A DNA stretch of 40,318 nucleotides from positions 1 through 40,318 of the forward strand of contig DUNK01000005.1 of NCBI GenBank assembly GCA_012839355.1, written 5' to 3'. The translations under genes were made by a program, and so were the position numbers. This document shows positions 29,119-38,803 of this stretch, one piece after another. Below the pieces are notes generated by a model. That model was not told where the DNA came from, ran no database searches, and saw nothing but the letters and a program-made list of their open reading frames with translations. The stretch comes from Acholeplasma sp. (GTDB taxonomy: Bacteria > Bacillota_I > Bacilli_A > Acholeplasmatales > UBA5453). Position 1 is the first letter of the stretch; each line of letters opens with the position of its first letter.

Positions 29119-30753
29119 CTATAACCTTTCATTAATTGTTCCGTCAGGATTGATAGTAATTTTTTCTGCATTTGGAATTTTTGGAAGTCCTGGCATCGTA
29201 ATAATACCTTTAGTTAAAACTACTACAAAACCTGCTCCTCTAGATATTCTCGCATCACTTATTGCTAAATCAAACGGATAGATTGATCCGCGTTTTTTCG
29301 TATCATTTGAAAAGGATAAAGGTGTCTTTGCAATACAGACAGGAAGATGTGAATAATTTTTATTTAACTCATCTAATATCGCTTTTGCATTAGCACTATA
29401 AACTACATCATCAGCACCATACATCTTTCTGGCAATCTTCTTAACCTTCGTATATAAATCATCTTTCAAATCATAAATATACTTAAATTCTTCTTTTTCT
29501 CTATTAGTTAACTTAACTACTTTTTCTGCTAAATCAATCGAGCCTTCAGAACCCTTTAAGAATCCATCAACGAAACTAATTGGATGGTTATTTTTGTTAG
29601 CCCACTCAATTAAAGTTTCTACTTCTTCTTTTTTATCATCAGCAAAATGATTAATCGCAATTATATAAGGGACATTATATTGTTTAATATTGTTTACATG
29701 CCTTTCAATGTTTGATAAACCTTCTTTTAATGCTACGATGGAATCTTTACCTTCATCAACAAAGCCATGATACTTTAACGCTCTAATCGTTGCGACAATA
29801 ACGATTGCATCAGGTGTTTGATTAATTCGTCTTGTTTTAATGTTTAAAAATTTTTCCGCACCAAGTTCAGCACCAAACCCTGCTTCCGTAACTGTATAAT
29901 CGGCTAACTTTAATGCTAACTTAGTTGCGATAATGCTATTACAACCATGAGCGATATTCGCAAACGGACCACCATGAATTAATACTGGTGTGTTTTCTAA
30001 TGTTTGAACTAAGTTTGGCTTAATTGCTTCTCTTAAAATCATCGTTAAAGCATCACTTACATTTAATGCTTTCGCGTAAACTTCTTCACCTTTATTGTTA
30101 TAACCAATTAAAATGTTCCCAAGTCTTTCTTTTAAATCTAATAGGTCGCTTGATAAACCTAAAATGGCCATCATTTCGCTAGCTGCTGTAATAATAAATC
30201 CATCGTTTCTATACTTAGTAGAGATTGTTCGTAAGGCTCTATCATTAACATCTAATGTTCTAGGCCACACAATTCTATCTTTATTTAAATCAAGTTCATT
30301 TCCATAATGTAAATGATTGTCAATCGCTGCACTTAAAAAGTTATGAGCTGTTGTAATTGCGTGGAAGTCACCAGTAAAGTGTAAGTTAATTTCTTCTCTT
30401 GGCATTACTTGTACCTTACCACCGCCTGTTGCTCCGCCTTTCATCCCTAAGACTGGTCCAAGCGAAGGCTCTCTTAATGCGCAAACAACATTTTTATTTA
30501 GTCTATGTAAACCATCTGATAAGGCAATTGAAATAGTAGTTTTACCTTCGCCTGAAGGTGTAGGAGTAATAGCTGTAACTAAAATTAATTTCCCGTCTTT
30601 TTTATCTTTTAAGCGGTCCATTACCTTTAAGTCCACTTTTCCCATTAAGTGCCCATAAGGAATAAATTCATCGTCCTTTAACTTTAACCCTTTTCTAATT
30701 TCCTCAATTGGTTTTAGTTTTGCTTCTTTAATTGCTTTTTCTTCAAAATTCAT
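29119..30753 (-). CDS. fhs: Formate-tetrahydrofolate ligase
   Basis: 544 residues. P-loop TPTPSGEGKTT (63-73), LREPSLGPVLGMKGGATGGG and EINLHFTGDFHAI are diagnostic. Makes 10-formyl-THF from formate and ATP, or ATP in the reverse direction. Followed by folD at 10 bp or less. With glyA it gives a complete one-carbon route. Confidence 0.97.
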   Translation of the reverse strand: MNFEEKAIKEAKLKPIEEIRKGLKLKDDEFIPYGHLMGKVDLKVMDRLKDKKDGKLILVTAITPTPSGEGKTTISIALSDGLHRLNKNVVCALREPSLGPVLGMKGGATGGGKVQVMPREEINLHFTGDFHAITTAHNFLSAAIDNHLHYGNELDLNKDRIVWPRTLDVNDRALRTISTKYRNDGFIITAASEMMAILGLSSDLLDLKERLGNILIGYNNKGEEVYAKALNVSDALTMILREAIKPNLVQTLENTPVLIHGGPFANIAHGCNSIIATKLALKLADYTVTEAGFGAELGAEKFLNIKTRRINQTPDAIVIVATIRALKYHGFVDEGKDSIVALKEGLSNIERHVNNIKQYNVPYIIAINHFADDKKEEVETLIEWANKNNHPISFVDGFLKGSEGSIDLAEKVVKLTNREKEEFKYIYDLKDDLYTKVKKIARKMYGADDVVYSANAKAILDELNKNYSHLPVCIAKTPLSFSNDTKKRGSIYPFDLAISDARISRGAGFVVVLTKGIITMPGLPKIPNAEKITINPDGTINERL

Positions 30754-30770
30754 ATCTGTTCTCCCTTTTT

Positions 30771-31412
30771 TTATTCATATTTAACACTTAACTCGTGTTT
30801 ATCATAATAAACGCGATAAGATGTTTCCACTGTTGTTAATTCTAGTTTGTAAACTATTTTAAATTCTTGTAGTTTTTTACCCTTTATTCTTACTTCAATA
30901 GAGACATTACTTATATTTTCATCAATTCCGAAAAACTCTTTTGTATATTCGTCTTTAATATCCGCCTTCAACAATAAATAATCTGCAAGTTTTGTTAAGG
31001 TGTGTTCGCTTAAATAAGACTTTTTAAATTTTAATTTAGGTAAGGTAATGCTTTCGCTAAACTCACTAAATGCCTTTTTAACCCAAGTGATATTATCTTC
31101 GTTTTCTGTACCGATAGAGTCTTTATAATAATATTCATTATAACGAGTCTCAGTAAATTGACTATCTAAACTAAACTCATTTAAATCTTTTTTAAAATAG
31201 TATTTGTGAGCCATTATAGGAGTATCACGATTAATTTTCATATCTAAACTTTATTCATAGATTATTACTCCATCTAACCTTTGAATTTTTGTATAACGAT
31301 GTCCTGCTGTTTTACTATAATCATAGCCTTTAAAAGCCGCACTAAAGTTAGTTAGTTCATCTGATGATCCACAACTAACAATAAACATAAACATCAATAA
31401 AATTATAACCAT
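30771..31412 (-). pseudogene. Lipoprotein gene broken by an in-frame TAA
   Basis: 31251-31412 encodes 53 residues beginning MVIILLMFMFIVSCGSSDE, a textbook lipoprotein signal (Cys14), then stops at TAA 31251-31253. The same frame continues without interruption from 30771 to 31241 (156 residues from MKINRDTP). Read through, this is a single 213-residue lipoprotein-like protein, family unknown, rich in Tyr and Lys. Alternatively two separate short genes. The ATG 31412 lies inside the 3' end of the upstream InlB-repeat gene, in another frame, and no ribosome binding site precedes it. Confidence 0.6.
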
Positions 31413-34400
31413 TTTTAGTCGGTGGCGTTGGTGCGCTTATCACTTCTCCATAATCATGTGTCTCACCATCTATTAAACTGCCGCCGTTCGTATTAAACGT
31501 AATTGTGTATGAATTAGGTGTTGCATCATAAAGAGCGTAAACATCTAAATCACTTGTAATATAATTAAACGCTTTATCCCATCTATCAAATGTATATGTA
31601 TATTCAGGCGTAGCTGCCTTACTTGGATTAGCTGGCGCTGTTGCAGCACCTTCATAAACTATTTCTTGTGAGTCATGTAATACACCATCATTATAAAAGT
31701 TTACTGTATACTCTCTTGGGCTACTTGAATATTCTGCATAAACATTTAAATCGCTTGTAATATAATTAAACGCTTTATCCCAACCTGTAAATGTGTATAC
31801 AAGCGCAGGTGTTGGTGTTTTAGTTGGATCATCTGGTGCTGTTGCAGCACCTTCATAAGATACTAACCTAGTAACTATTAATACAGATTCATTATAAAAC
31901 TTAACTTCATATTTTCTTTCACTGCTTGTATATGTAGCATAGACATCTAAGTCTGCAGTAATGTTATCAAACGCTTTATCCCAACCAGCAAATGTATATA
32001 CAAGCGTATTTGTTGGTTCTTTAGTTGGATCATCTGGTGCTACTGCTGCTTCACCATACTCTACTTGTCTAGTAACTATTAATGTAGATTCATTATAAAA
32101 TCTAACCGCATATGTTCTAGTGTGTTCAGTAAAGACTGGATAGATTTCTCTTTCTTCTGTTACATTTAAAATATTTCCGCTCCACTCAGAAAACTCATAT
32201 GTAAAATAAAGAGTGCTAGCTTTTGTTGGAGCACCTTCAGGAACTGTTGCGTTATTTCCATGCTCAACATAAACAGTCTCAAAAACTACTTTAGGAGTAA
32301 CTCCTGATTCAGTACTATAAAAATGAACAGCATAACTTATTATATTCCATTTAGCATATAACGTTACATTCTCTGCTGGCATTGTAGAAGGGAATGTATA
32401 AGCGTTCGTCAAATCTTCATTACTATACCATCCAACAAATGTGTGCCCTGTCTTAGTTGGATCTGCCGGTTGTGTAATTGCCTCGTTATAATTTTCAGTT
32501 ATTGCTGTAACACTCGTTCCACCATTAGAGTTAAAACTAATTGTATAACTATTAATTGTCCACTTCGCATAAAGAGTTTTATTCTCTGCTGGCATTGTTG
32601 TAAATTCATATAAGTTATTTAATGCCGCTTCTGTGTACCAACCACCAAAACTATGACCTGTCTTCGTCGGTGCCGCCGGTGGTGTAAGTGTAGTACCATA
32701 AGCTTGCGTAATACTGCTTACAAGACTGCCTCCATTAGAATTAAAACTAATCGTATAATTATTCGCACTCCACTTAGCATATAACGTTACATTCTCTGCT
32801 GGCATTGTTGTAAATTCATAATCAACCAAGAGATGTTCATCGCTACACCAATTTACAAATGTGTGCCCTGTCTTGGTTGGGTCTGCTGGTTTAGTAACTG
32901 CTGTGTTATATACTTGTGTAATAGGTAGAACACTACTTCCGCCATTAGAGTTAAAACTAATTGTATAACTTCTTAAGGTTGCTGAGTATACTGCATTTAC
33001 TCTTAAATATCCCTGAATATTAGTAAAAGTTTTATCCCATCCTGTAAATGTATAGTGGTATTGTGGTGTTGAAGCTTTTGTTGGATTAGTTGCTGGCGCT
33101 GTTGCATCTCCCCCATAAACAACATTTTGTTCATCATAAAGTACAGAGTCATTATAAAACTCTACTTTGTATGTTCTTAAAGTTTCTGTGAACTTAGGAT
33201 AAACATTTAATGTTCCTGTTAATGTTCCTGGTGTAAAGGCTATCGTTCTGAGAACATCAGTGTACCAACCAGCAAATGTATATGTGTACTGAACTGTTGA
33301 AGATTTTGTTGGGTTGGTTGCTGGCGCATTAATCATTGTCCCATATCCTAAATAATCATGAGAAAAGAAGTTCGTATCATCATGTTCATAAAATATTACT
33401 TCATAATATCTTAATGTTTCGGTAAAGACTGGATAAGTATCAACATCACTAGTAATATTTGTTAGTGATGGGTTCCAATGACTGAACTCATATGTATACT
33501 GAGCATCCGGTGCTTTATACATCTCTGACGCATACCAATCATTATTTGATTCATCTTCTCCATACGGAAAACTTTCTATAGCGTAAACATTTCCACTTGC
33601 ATCATGGAATGTAACAGTGTAGTATCTCAAAATACTGTTATATGATGCTGTAACAGTCAAATCAGAAACAATGTTAGTTAAACTTCCACCAGTCCAACTA
33701 TTAAAAGTGTAATGATATTGTGGTGTTGAAGCTTTTGTTGGTGTAACATTATAGGTTGCATCATTATTAAAACTAACAGTCTCTGTATGTAAAATTGTAC
33801 TATTATCATCATCTTTATAAGTAACCGTTACATTGATTAAATCATACTCCCCTACAACAGCATATCCGCCCATGTTCCAATTAGTATCCCATGTCCCAGG
33901 TATACTTGCAACAGGATCTTGATAATAAATATTTAAAGAAGCATTTGAACCACCATAAGCATTGCTTCCTACAAATGTTACAGTATTAGGGATCATCGCT
34001 ATTTTTAGATTCCCATTATTTTTAAATGCTTCTGCTCCTATTGTTGCTAAACTGCCATTATTAACTACAACTGTCTCTAAACCACTATTACCTATAAAGG
34101 CTTCATTTTCAATTGTTGTAACAGAACCATCTATTATTACTTTCTTTAAATATGCTGTATTATAAAACGCATGCTTTTTAATTGTTGTAACAGTTGATGG
34201 TATTTCAAAATTCTCCACATAATTTTGCGCAGGGAAATGAATTATTTCTGTTTTTGACTTATTGTATAAAACTTCAAGTTCACTACTATAGTTTGAATTG
34301 TCTTCGTCAACATAAATCATCATTAAGTTAGGTAAGTTGTTAAATGTTCCCGCTTCTATTAATGTAACTGATGCAGGAATAGAAACATATACTGGTACAT

Positions 34401-34893
34401 TATTATTTAAAAAAGTCGCCGAACCTACACAAAGAATATCTTTTACTTCGTATAAACCCGTGACTCCTGCTTCTTCATAATAATAACCAGGTATTGATAC
34501 CATATCATTAGTTCCCGTGTATTCTGTTAATTTATAACCCGCGCCATATGCTTCTACTGTAAAATCATCAATATTATATTCAAGATACGTTAACGCATAA
34601 AGATCTGTTGGTGTTGCTGCACTGACAACAGCACCATAATAGTTCGTTCCCGTATAATTTACATTATCATACCAACCCTCAAAAACTCTACCGGTAAGCG
34701 CTGGTATCTCCACAATTGTATCATTAAGATTATAGATAACTTCATAACTACTGCTGTTTACATGAAACGTTACCGTGTGTGTTGCATGAAGCTTTTTATT
34801 ATCTATAAAAAACAAGCCTATCAAAAAAATAAACACGCTTGTAAAGATAATTTTTCTTATGCCTTTCAAAGACTCTTTAAATGTTTTTCTCAT
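31375..34893 (-). CDS. Secreted InlB-repeat/LRR surface protein, C-terminus lost
   Basis: 1,172 residues from ATG 34893 (GGTGAT before it; an in-frame ATG at 34932 is less likely). Signal peptide (KIIFTSVFIFLIGLFF), an InlB B-repeat, a BspA-type leucine-rich region (VSIPASVTLIEAGTFNNLPNL, STVTTIKKHAFYNTAYLKKV, repeated), then eleven complete and one partial InlB B-repeats (Flg_new/List_Bact_rpt; TFxSNGG...PTKTGHTFVGWY...LYAKW and a xYxVxFYN...FAGWDKAF variant). The last repeat stops after NGYNF where GWY is expected and no anchor follows. Role probably adhesion (family inference). Confidence 0.85.
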   Translation of the reverse strand: MRKTFKESLKGIRKIIFTSVFIFLIGLFFIDNKKLHATHTVTFHVNSSSYEVIYNLNDTIVEIPALTGRVFEGWYDNVNYTGTNYYGAVVSAATPTDLYALTYLEYNIDDFTVEAYGAGYKLTEYTGTNDMVSIPGYYYEEAGVTGLYEVKDILCVGSATFLNNNVPVYVSIPASVTLIEAGTFNNLPNLMMIYVDEDNSNYSSELEVLYNKSKTEIIHFPAQNYVENFEIPSTVTTIKKHAFYNTAYLKKVIIDGSVTTIENEAFIGNSGLETVVVNNGSLATIGAEAFKNNGNLKIAMIPNTVTFVGSNAYGGSNASLNIYYQDPVASIPGTWDTNWNMGGYAVVGEYDLINVTVTYKDDDNSTILHTETVSFNNDATYNVTPTKASTPQYHYTFNSWTGGSLTNIVSDLTVTASYNSILRYYTVTFHDASGNVYAIESFPYGEDESNNDWYASEMYKAPDAQYTYEFSHWNPSLTNITSDVDTYPVFTETLRYYEVIFYEHDDTNFFSHDYLGYGTMINAPATNPTKSSTVQYTYTFAGWYTDVLRTIAFTPGTLTGTLNVYPKFTETLRTYKVEFYNDSVLYDEQNVVYGGDATAPATNPTKASTPQYHYTFTGWDKTFTNIQGYLRVNAVYSATLRSYTISFNSNGGSSVLPITQVYNTAVTKPADPTKTGHTFVNWCSDEHLLVDYEFTTMPAENVTLYAKWSANNYTISFNSNGGSLVSSITQAYGTTLTPPAAPTKTGHSFGGWYTEAALNNLYEFTTMPAENKTLYAKWTINSYTISFNSNGGTSVTAITENYNEAITQPADPTKTGHTFVGWYSNEDLTNAYTFPSTMPAENVTLYAKWNIISYAVHFYSTESGVTPKVVFETVYVEHGNNATVPEGAPTKASTLYFTYEFSEWSGNILNVTEEREIYPVFTEHTRTYAVRFYNESTLIVTRQVEYGEAAVAPDDPTKEPTNTLVYTFAGWDKAFDNITADLDVYATYTSSERKYEVKFYNESVLIVTRLVSYEGAATAPDDPTKTPTPALVYTFTGWDKAFNYITSDLNVYAEYSSSPREYTVNFYNDGVLHDSQEIVYEGAATAPANPSKAATPEYTYTFDRWDKAFNYITSDLDVYALYDATPNSYTITFNTNGGSLIDGETHDYGEVISAPTPPTKNGYNFIDVYVYC
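31480..33000 (-). repeat. Tandem coding repeats of InlB modules
   Basis: Near-identical DNA recurs, e.g. CTTGTAATATAATTAAACGC around 31555 and 31752, and CATTCTCTGCTGGCATTGT near 32370, 32585 and 32795. They encode the B-repeats and could promote recombination within the gene. Confidence 0.8.
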
Positions 34894-34952
34894 TAGCATC
34901 ACCAAGTTATAACTTCTTTTTACTAATTTCAATCCCCAACTCTTGTAAAATT

Positions 34953-34961
34953 ATTATAACA
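34953..34961 (-). promoter_or_regulatory. Extended -10 for the InlB-repeat gene
   Basis: TGTTATAAT on the minus strand, about 60 bp before the ATG at 34893. Divergent from the promoter at 35033. Confidence 0.5.
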
Positions 34962-35032
34962 TAAATCAATAGATTTATAAACAACTCAATTATAAAAAAA
35001 TAAAACGCTTACTTTTTATAACAAATTGATTA

Positions 35033-35041
35033 TGTTATAAT
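35033..35041 (+). promoter_or_regulatory. Extended -10 for the membrane protein gene
   Basis: TGTTATAAT on the plus strand, 32 bp before the ATG at 35074; TTTTTA stands 17 bp upstream as a weak -35. Confidence 0.5.
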
Positions 35042-35073
35042 ACTTAATATACATTGATATGCGAGGTAAAAAA

Positions 35074-35886
35074 ATGGAAAAAATTAAAAAAATGGATTCA
35101 AAAGATTTGTTGGCAGTCCTTGCGATTGCAGTATCAGGATTTTTATTTCTTCTCCTGAATGTTATTTATGTGTTCCAAAGTAGTCGTGGGAATGTCTGGA
35201 TGAATATTGGAACATTGTTAGAAGTTATATTGATAGTTGGCGCCTTAACTTTTGCCATCCTTGAAAAGAAATATTTAGCCGGTTTAGTCGTTGCCAGTTT
35301 AAAAATTACTTTACCACTAGGAAATGATTTTTTAATGCCTTTCTTTAGATTCGGAATATTTGATTTAGATGGTTTAACAGAAACCTTTGACTTTATTTTT
35401 GCGTTACTTTCAGTAGCCGTAATTGCCGCTATTTTAATACAAACAAACAAGTCAAAACTCGTTATAAACAAACTTGATTTAAAGATGCTATTAAACCCTT
35501 TAATTGTCTTAACTTTCTTAATGCTTTATAGCACTTATGAGAACGCGGTTGTCGCATCTCTATCCGAAATTCTGGCTCTTGCACTAGCTGCGTATATAAC
35601 TGCAAAATTATTATTTGTAAGTGTCTTTATCAATGTTCCATTTATGTTCATTCAAAGACTTGCAAATGGTGGTAATGTGAACCTTGCGGTTATAACTCAT
35701 TTCTTGTTAGGTTTACTATTGCTTGTTTATGGCTGTTATTTACTATTTAAAGCATTCAAACCTAAACTTGAAAGCCATAAAGCTGCTAAAGCAAAACCAC
35801 AACCAGAACCAAAGGCTGAACCGCCAGTTGTTGAAGAAGTTAAAGTTGAAGAAAGCGAACCAGAAAAAGAGGGTTCAGTTGATTAA
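35074..35886 (+). CDS. Multi-pass membrane protein of unknown function
   Basis: 270 residues from ATG 35074 (GCGAGGT before it; ATG 35059 is upstream of the RBS). About six hydrophobic segments up to residue ~230, then a Pro/Glu/Lys-rich cytoplasmic-type tail (KAKPQPEPKAEPPVVEEVKVEESEPEKEGSVD region). No family recognised. One of few plus-strand genes; single unit with its own promoter and terminator between two surface-protein genes. Confidence 0.75.
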   Translation: MEKIKKMDSKDLLAVLAIAVSGFLFLLLNVIYVFQSSRGNVWMNIGTLLEVILIVGALTFAILEKKYLAGLVVASLKITLPLGNDFLMPFFRFGIFDLDGLTETFDFIFALLSVAVIAAILIQTNKSKLVINKLDLKMLLNPLIVLTFLMLYSTYENAVVASLSEILALALAAYITAKLLFVSVFINVPFMFIQRLANGGNVNLAVITHFLLGLLLLVYGCYLLFKAFKPKLESHKAAKAKPQPEPKAEPPVVEEVKVEESEPEKEGSVD

Positions 35887-35904
35887 TTTTTAACACTTAA
35901 AATG

Positions 35905-35938
35905 AAAAGACCATTCAAGATGAAATGGTCTTTTTTTT
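35905..35938 (+). terminator. Terminator of the membrane protein gene
   Basis: AAAAGACCATT / AATGGTCTTTT stem with T run; may also serve the convergent nuclease gene. Confidence 0.85.
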
Positions 35939-35939
35939 A

Positions 35940-38639
35940 TTAACTATAAAACAAATGTGGTTCTTCTCTTTTTACATACTTTGATTGAGTCTTATAGTAA
36001 CTTATTAATACTTCAACATAATTTACATTTGTAATTATTTCATTATCGCTTGCGACAGTATATGAAACTTGTGCTGAACCCCAAATTAAACTAACAAATT
36101 CTGGATGATCAATAAATGGATTTCTATTTTCTTGTTCTTGATATAAAACTTCATTTCTGTTTCTTTCAAAATCATCAACTGGATCTTCTATGTGCCATTG
36201 TTTAAACATTGAAAGTGAACCCATAGTATTAACATTTAATTGACTATAACGAGTTATCATAAAGAAGATAATTCTGGCAATGTCTCCTTTATCTTGATCA
36301 CCTGGATACCAACCACCAGATACATGACCATAACTTCCGCTACCTGGCGCAAACGGACTATTACCTCGGCTGCTATTAATAGGATTGTTACATGGTTTTA
36401 AATTGTGAAGATCAGAATCGCTTGCTCCAGCTAATAATGATTTTGGCCAAACGTGTTCTCTATTCCATGTATTTCCACTATCCCAAGTACTATTTACAGA
36501 GGCTCTATTATATACTAATATAACTTTGCTTGAATTATTAGGATCTTGATCAGATACTGGTAAAACATATTTTGCTGCATCATAACTTCTATGTCTATAA
36601 CTAGATATTATAGCTCTTAGTCCTGATTGTAGGGCACTACCTGATAAACCTTCAACAGAACTATAATATGGCATAAGAGTTTGCTCGCTCCATTTAGCGT
36701 GTAAGGTCGTATTAGCATACAAAGCTGAACTAAAATTAAATAGATAATTAAAACTTGCATCTTCGTACCATCCATCAAATGCATAACCGCTTTTTGTTGG
36801 GTTTGCTGGCTCTGTTGCTTGTCCGCCTTTTACTATTGTTTGTGGGCTTACTGATGAACCACCATTAGAATTAAATGTTACTGTTACATAATCTGGTTCT
36901 GTTTCCCAATGAGCAACTAATGTTATATCACTATTAATTGGTGTATTAAAATTAAATGGCACGCCATTTAATTTCCAATGACTGAAATAATAACCACTTC
37001 TTGTTGGGTTTGCTGGCTTAGTTGCTAATTCACCTTTTTCTATTTGTTGAGGAGAAACCACTGAACCACCATCTGAATTGAATGTTACGGTATATTTTAC
37101 TAAAGTTTTAACTGTTAAATTAAAAGTTTTAGTTATTTTCCCTTCATATTCTGGTAAAGAAATTAAAGCTGTAAGTGTTACAACAACATCTCCGGTAGTT
37201 GTTGGTCTAGTTACAACACCATTGTTAGGATTAATTACACTTTCATCACTTGAATACCAAACGACATTTGTCCCATTTGAACCTGTAGTTGGAAGTATCA
37301 CATTTTGTCGAACGCTATTTTCATTATCGCTACCATTATAACCAATTGTTAAATTATCTTTTGCAGCTTTAACTTTTCCTGCATTATTAACATTACTATA
37401 ACTTGTCCAACTAAAGTTATCAGCAGTTGTTGCTCCTCTTTTACCTGTATTAATAGAAATAACTTTAATTGTTACATCGCCAGGAACATTTATATCATCA
37501 ATTTCCCATTTTTGTGGAGTATCGCTATTTACATCTACATCAAATGTTCCAAAACTAACATCATTTACAAATAGTTCTAATGTTCTAGGATGAGTGTTCG
37601 TAAAAGCTCTAACAACATCTAATGAGAAAGACTGAATCCCGCCTGTCGCTTCTACTTGTATAACGCTATTATCAGCAGCGTTTCCAAAAGTCCAAGCCTT
37701 ACCATCTAATGTTTGATCGTTTCTACCTTTTAAATTCCATGTAAAACCATTTAAATCCACACTATTAGTTATGGTTGTGTCATAACTTGAACTGTTCGTT
37801 CCACCTATAGTTGCAAAATCTTGAATATAACTATTTCCTGGTGAATAAACTACTTCATCCCAAGTTAAACTTAAAAGGACATTATCAATAGGGAAAACAA
37901 ACGATTCGTCAATGTTATAAACTATATCTCCATGTTTATAACCTAAAAATAATTGATCTACTTGTTCGGCTGGTATTGGTAAGTATGTGCTTGTTACTTC
38001 TGGTGGATAAAAATCATATACGTTTAAATCTACATAATTATCTGTTATATCTTTTACACCTTTAGCAACTTCTAGATTTACACCTACCATCCCAACTCTT
38101 CTAAAGTTGGAAAGTTCACTTAAAACATCTTCTACTCCTTGCGGTAACGGATCTTGCGTTGCTTGATCCATCAATATTGCAACTTCGCCAACAGATTTAC
38201 GAATAGGATTAACAAATGAAACAGTAGTCGTACCTTCTCTTACAACATAAGGTATAACGGTAACATCATCTAAATAACCTTTTACGGGTATCCCGGTTAA
38301 AACAATACTAAACTTATTTTCTGTTGTTATACCAGGAACAGGCACTTTATAAACTTCTTTTCCTTTATGAAGTATAGTATCGCCAACAGAGTTATCCAAC
38401 GCTGCTTGTAAGTCAATAACTGTTGCTTGACCATAAAGTATATAAAAACCTTTTTCACTTATTTGTTCAGCGTTTAATACTCTGGCACTAAATCTTAACC
38501 CTTGAACTCCTTCTGTCCTAATAGCTGCTCCTTCAAGACTTTCTATCAAGTCAGGTGCAGCAAATGTTTTACTCTCTGTTAAGAAAAATCCAACAGTTAA
38601 TAATAGTAATAATCCAAATATTTTTTTCAAATGTTTCAT
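35940..38639 (-). CDS. Secreted endonuclease I with InlB repeats
   Basis: 899 residues. Signal peptide (1-27, cleaved near TFAA). Residues ~35-215: a domain shared with the protein encoded at 38804 (MDQATQDPLPQGVEDVL at 157-173). ~265-412: beta-sandwich region with DFATIGGTNSSSY. ~425-510: bacterial Ig-like domain. 516-579 and 585-651: two InlB B-repeats. 657-854: endonuclease I (EndA/NucM) domain with NTWNREHVWPKSLL (catalytic H729), DLHNLKPCNN and GDQDKGDIARI. Degrades DNA outside the cell, presumably for nucleotide uptake. No anchor seen; promoter at 38696. Confidence 0.93.
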   Translation of the reverse strand: MKHLKKIFGLLLLLTVGFFLTESKTFAAPDLIESLEGAAIRTEGVQGLRFSARVLNAEQISEKGFYILYGQATVIDLQAALDNSVGDTILHKGKEVYKVPVPGITTENKFSIVLTGIPVKGYLDDVTVIPYVVREGTTTVSFVNPIRKSVGEVAILMDQATQDPLPQGVEDVLSELSNFRRVGMVGVNLEVAKGVKDITDNYVDLNVYDFYPPEVTSTYLPIPAEQVDQLFLGYKHGDIVYNIDESFVFPIDNVLLSLTWDEVVYSPGNSYIQDFATIGGTNSSSYDTTITNSVDLNGFTWNLKGRNDQTLDGKAWTFGNAADNSVIQVEATGGIQSFSLDVVRAFTNTHPRTLELFVNDVSFGTFDVDVNSDTPQKWEIDDINVPGDVTIKVISINTGKRGATTADNFSWTSYSNVNNAGKVKAAKDNLTIGYNGSDNENSVRQNVILPTTGSNGTNVVWYSSDESVINPNNGVVTRPTTTGDVVVTLTALISLPEYEGKITKTFNLTVKTLVKYTVTFNSDGGSVVSPQQIEKGELATKPANPTRSGYYFSHWKLNGVPFNFNTPINSDITLVAHWETEPDYVTVTFNSNGGSSVSPQTIVKGGQATEPANPTKSGYAFDGWYEDASFNYLFNFSSALYANTTLHAKWSEQTLMPYYSSVEGLSGSALQSGLRAIISSYRHRSYDAAKYVLPVSDQDPNNSSKVILVYNRASVNSTWDSGNTWNREHVWPKSLLAGASDSDLHNLKPCNNPINSSRGNSPFAPGSGSYGHVSGGWYPGDQDKGDIARIIFFMITRYSQLNVNTMGSLSMFKQWHIEDPVDDFERNRNEVLYQEQENRNPFIDHPEFVSLIWGSAQVSYTVASDNEIITNVNYVEVLISYYKTQSKYVKREEPHLFYS

Positions 38640-38695
38640 CTCGCTATCTCCCTATATTAAAACCTGTTTTTTTATTATCCCTATATAGCATAAAT

Positions 38696-38704
38696 ATTAT
38701 ATCA
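38696..38704 (-). promoter_or_regulatory. Extended -10 of the endonuclease gene
   Basis: TGATATAAT on the minus strand, about 57 bp upstream of the ATG at 38639. Confidence 0.5.
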
Positions 38705-38723
38705 CACTTTAAAAATAAAAAGG

Positions 38724-38780
38724 AAAAAGACTATAAAGTCTTAATGGTTATTATTTCCATGACTTTATAGTCTTTTTTTC
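38724..38780. terminator. Long bidirectional terminator
   Basis: 17-bp stem AAAAAGACTATAAAGTC / GACTTTATAGTCTTTTT with inner ATGG/CCAT pairing and T runs. It ends the gene at 38804 (minus strand) and separates it from the endonuclease gene. Confidence 0.85.
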
Positions 38781-38803
38781 AATCAAATAAATTGCTAACC
38801 TTA

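Noticed and set aside
31480-33000. CRISPR-like regularly spaced repeats
   Set aside because: The repeats keep the reading frame, differ in length and sequence, and encode InlB B-repeats.
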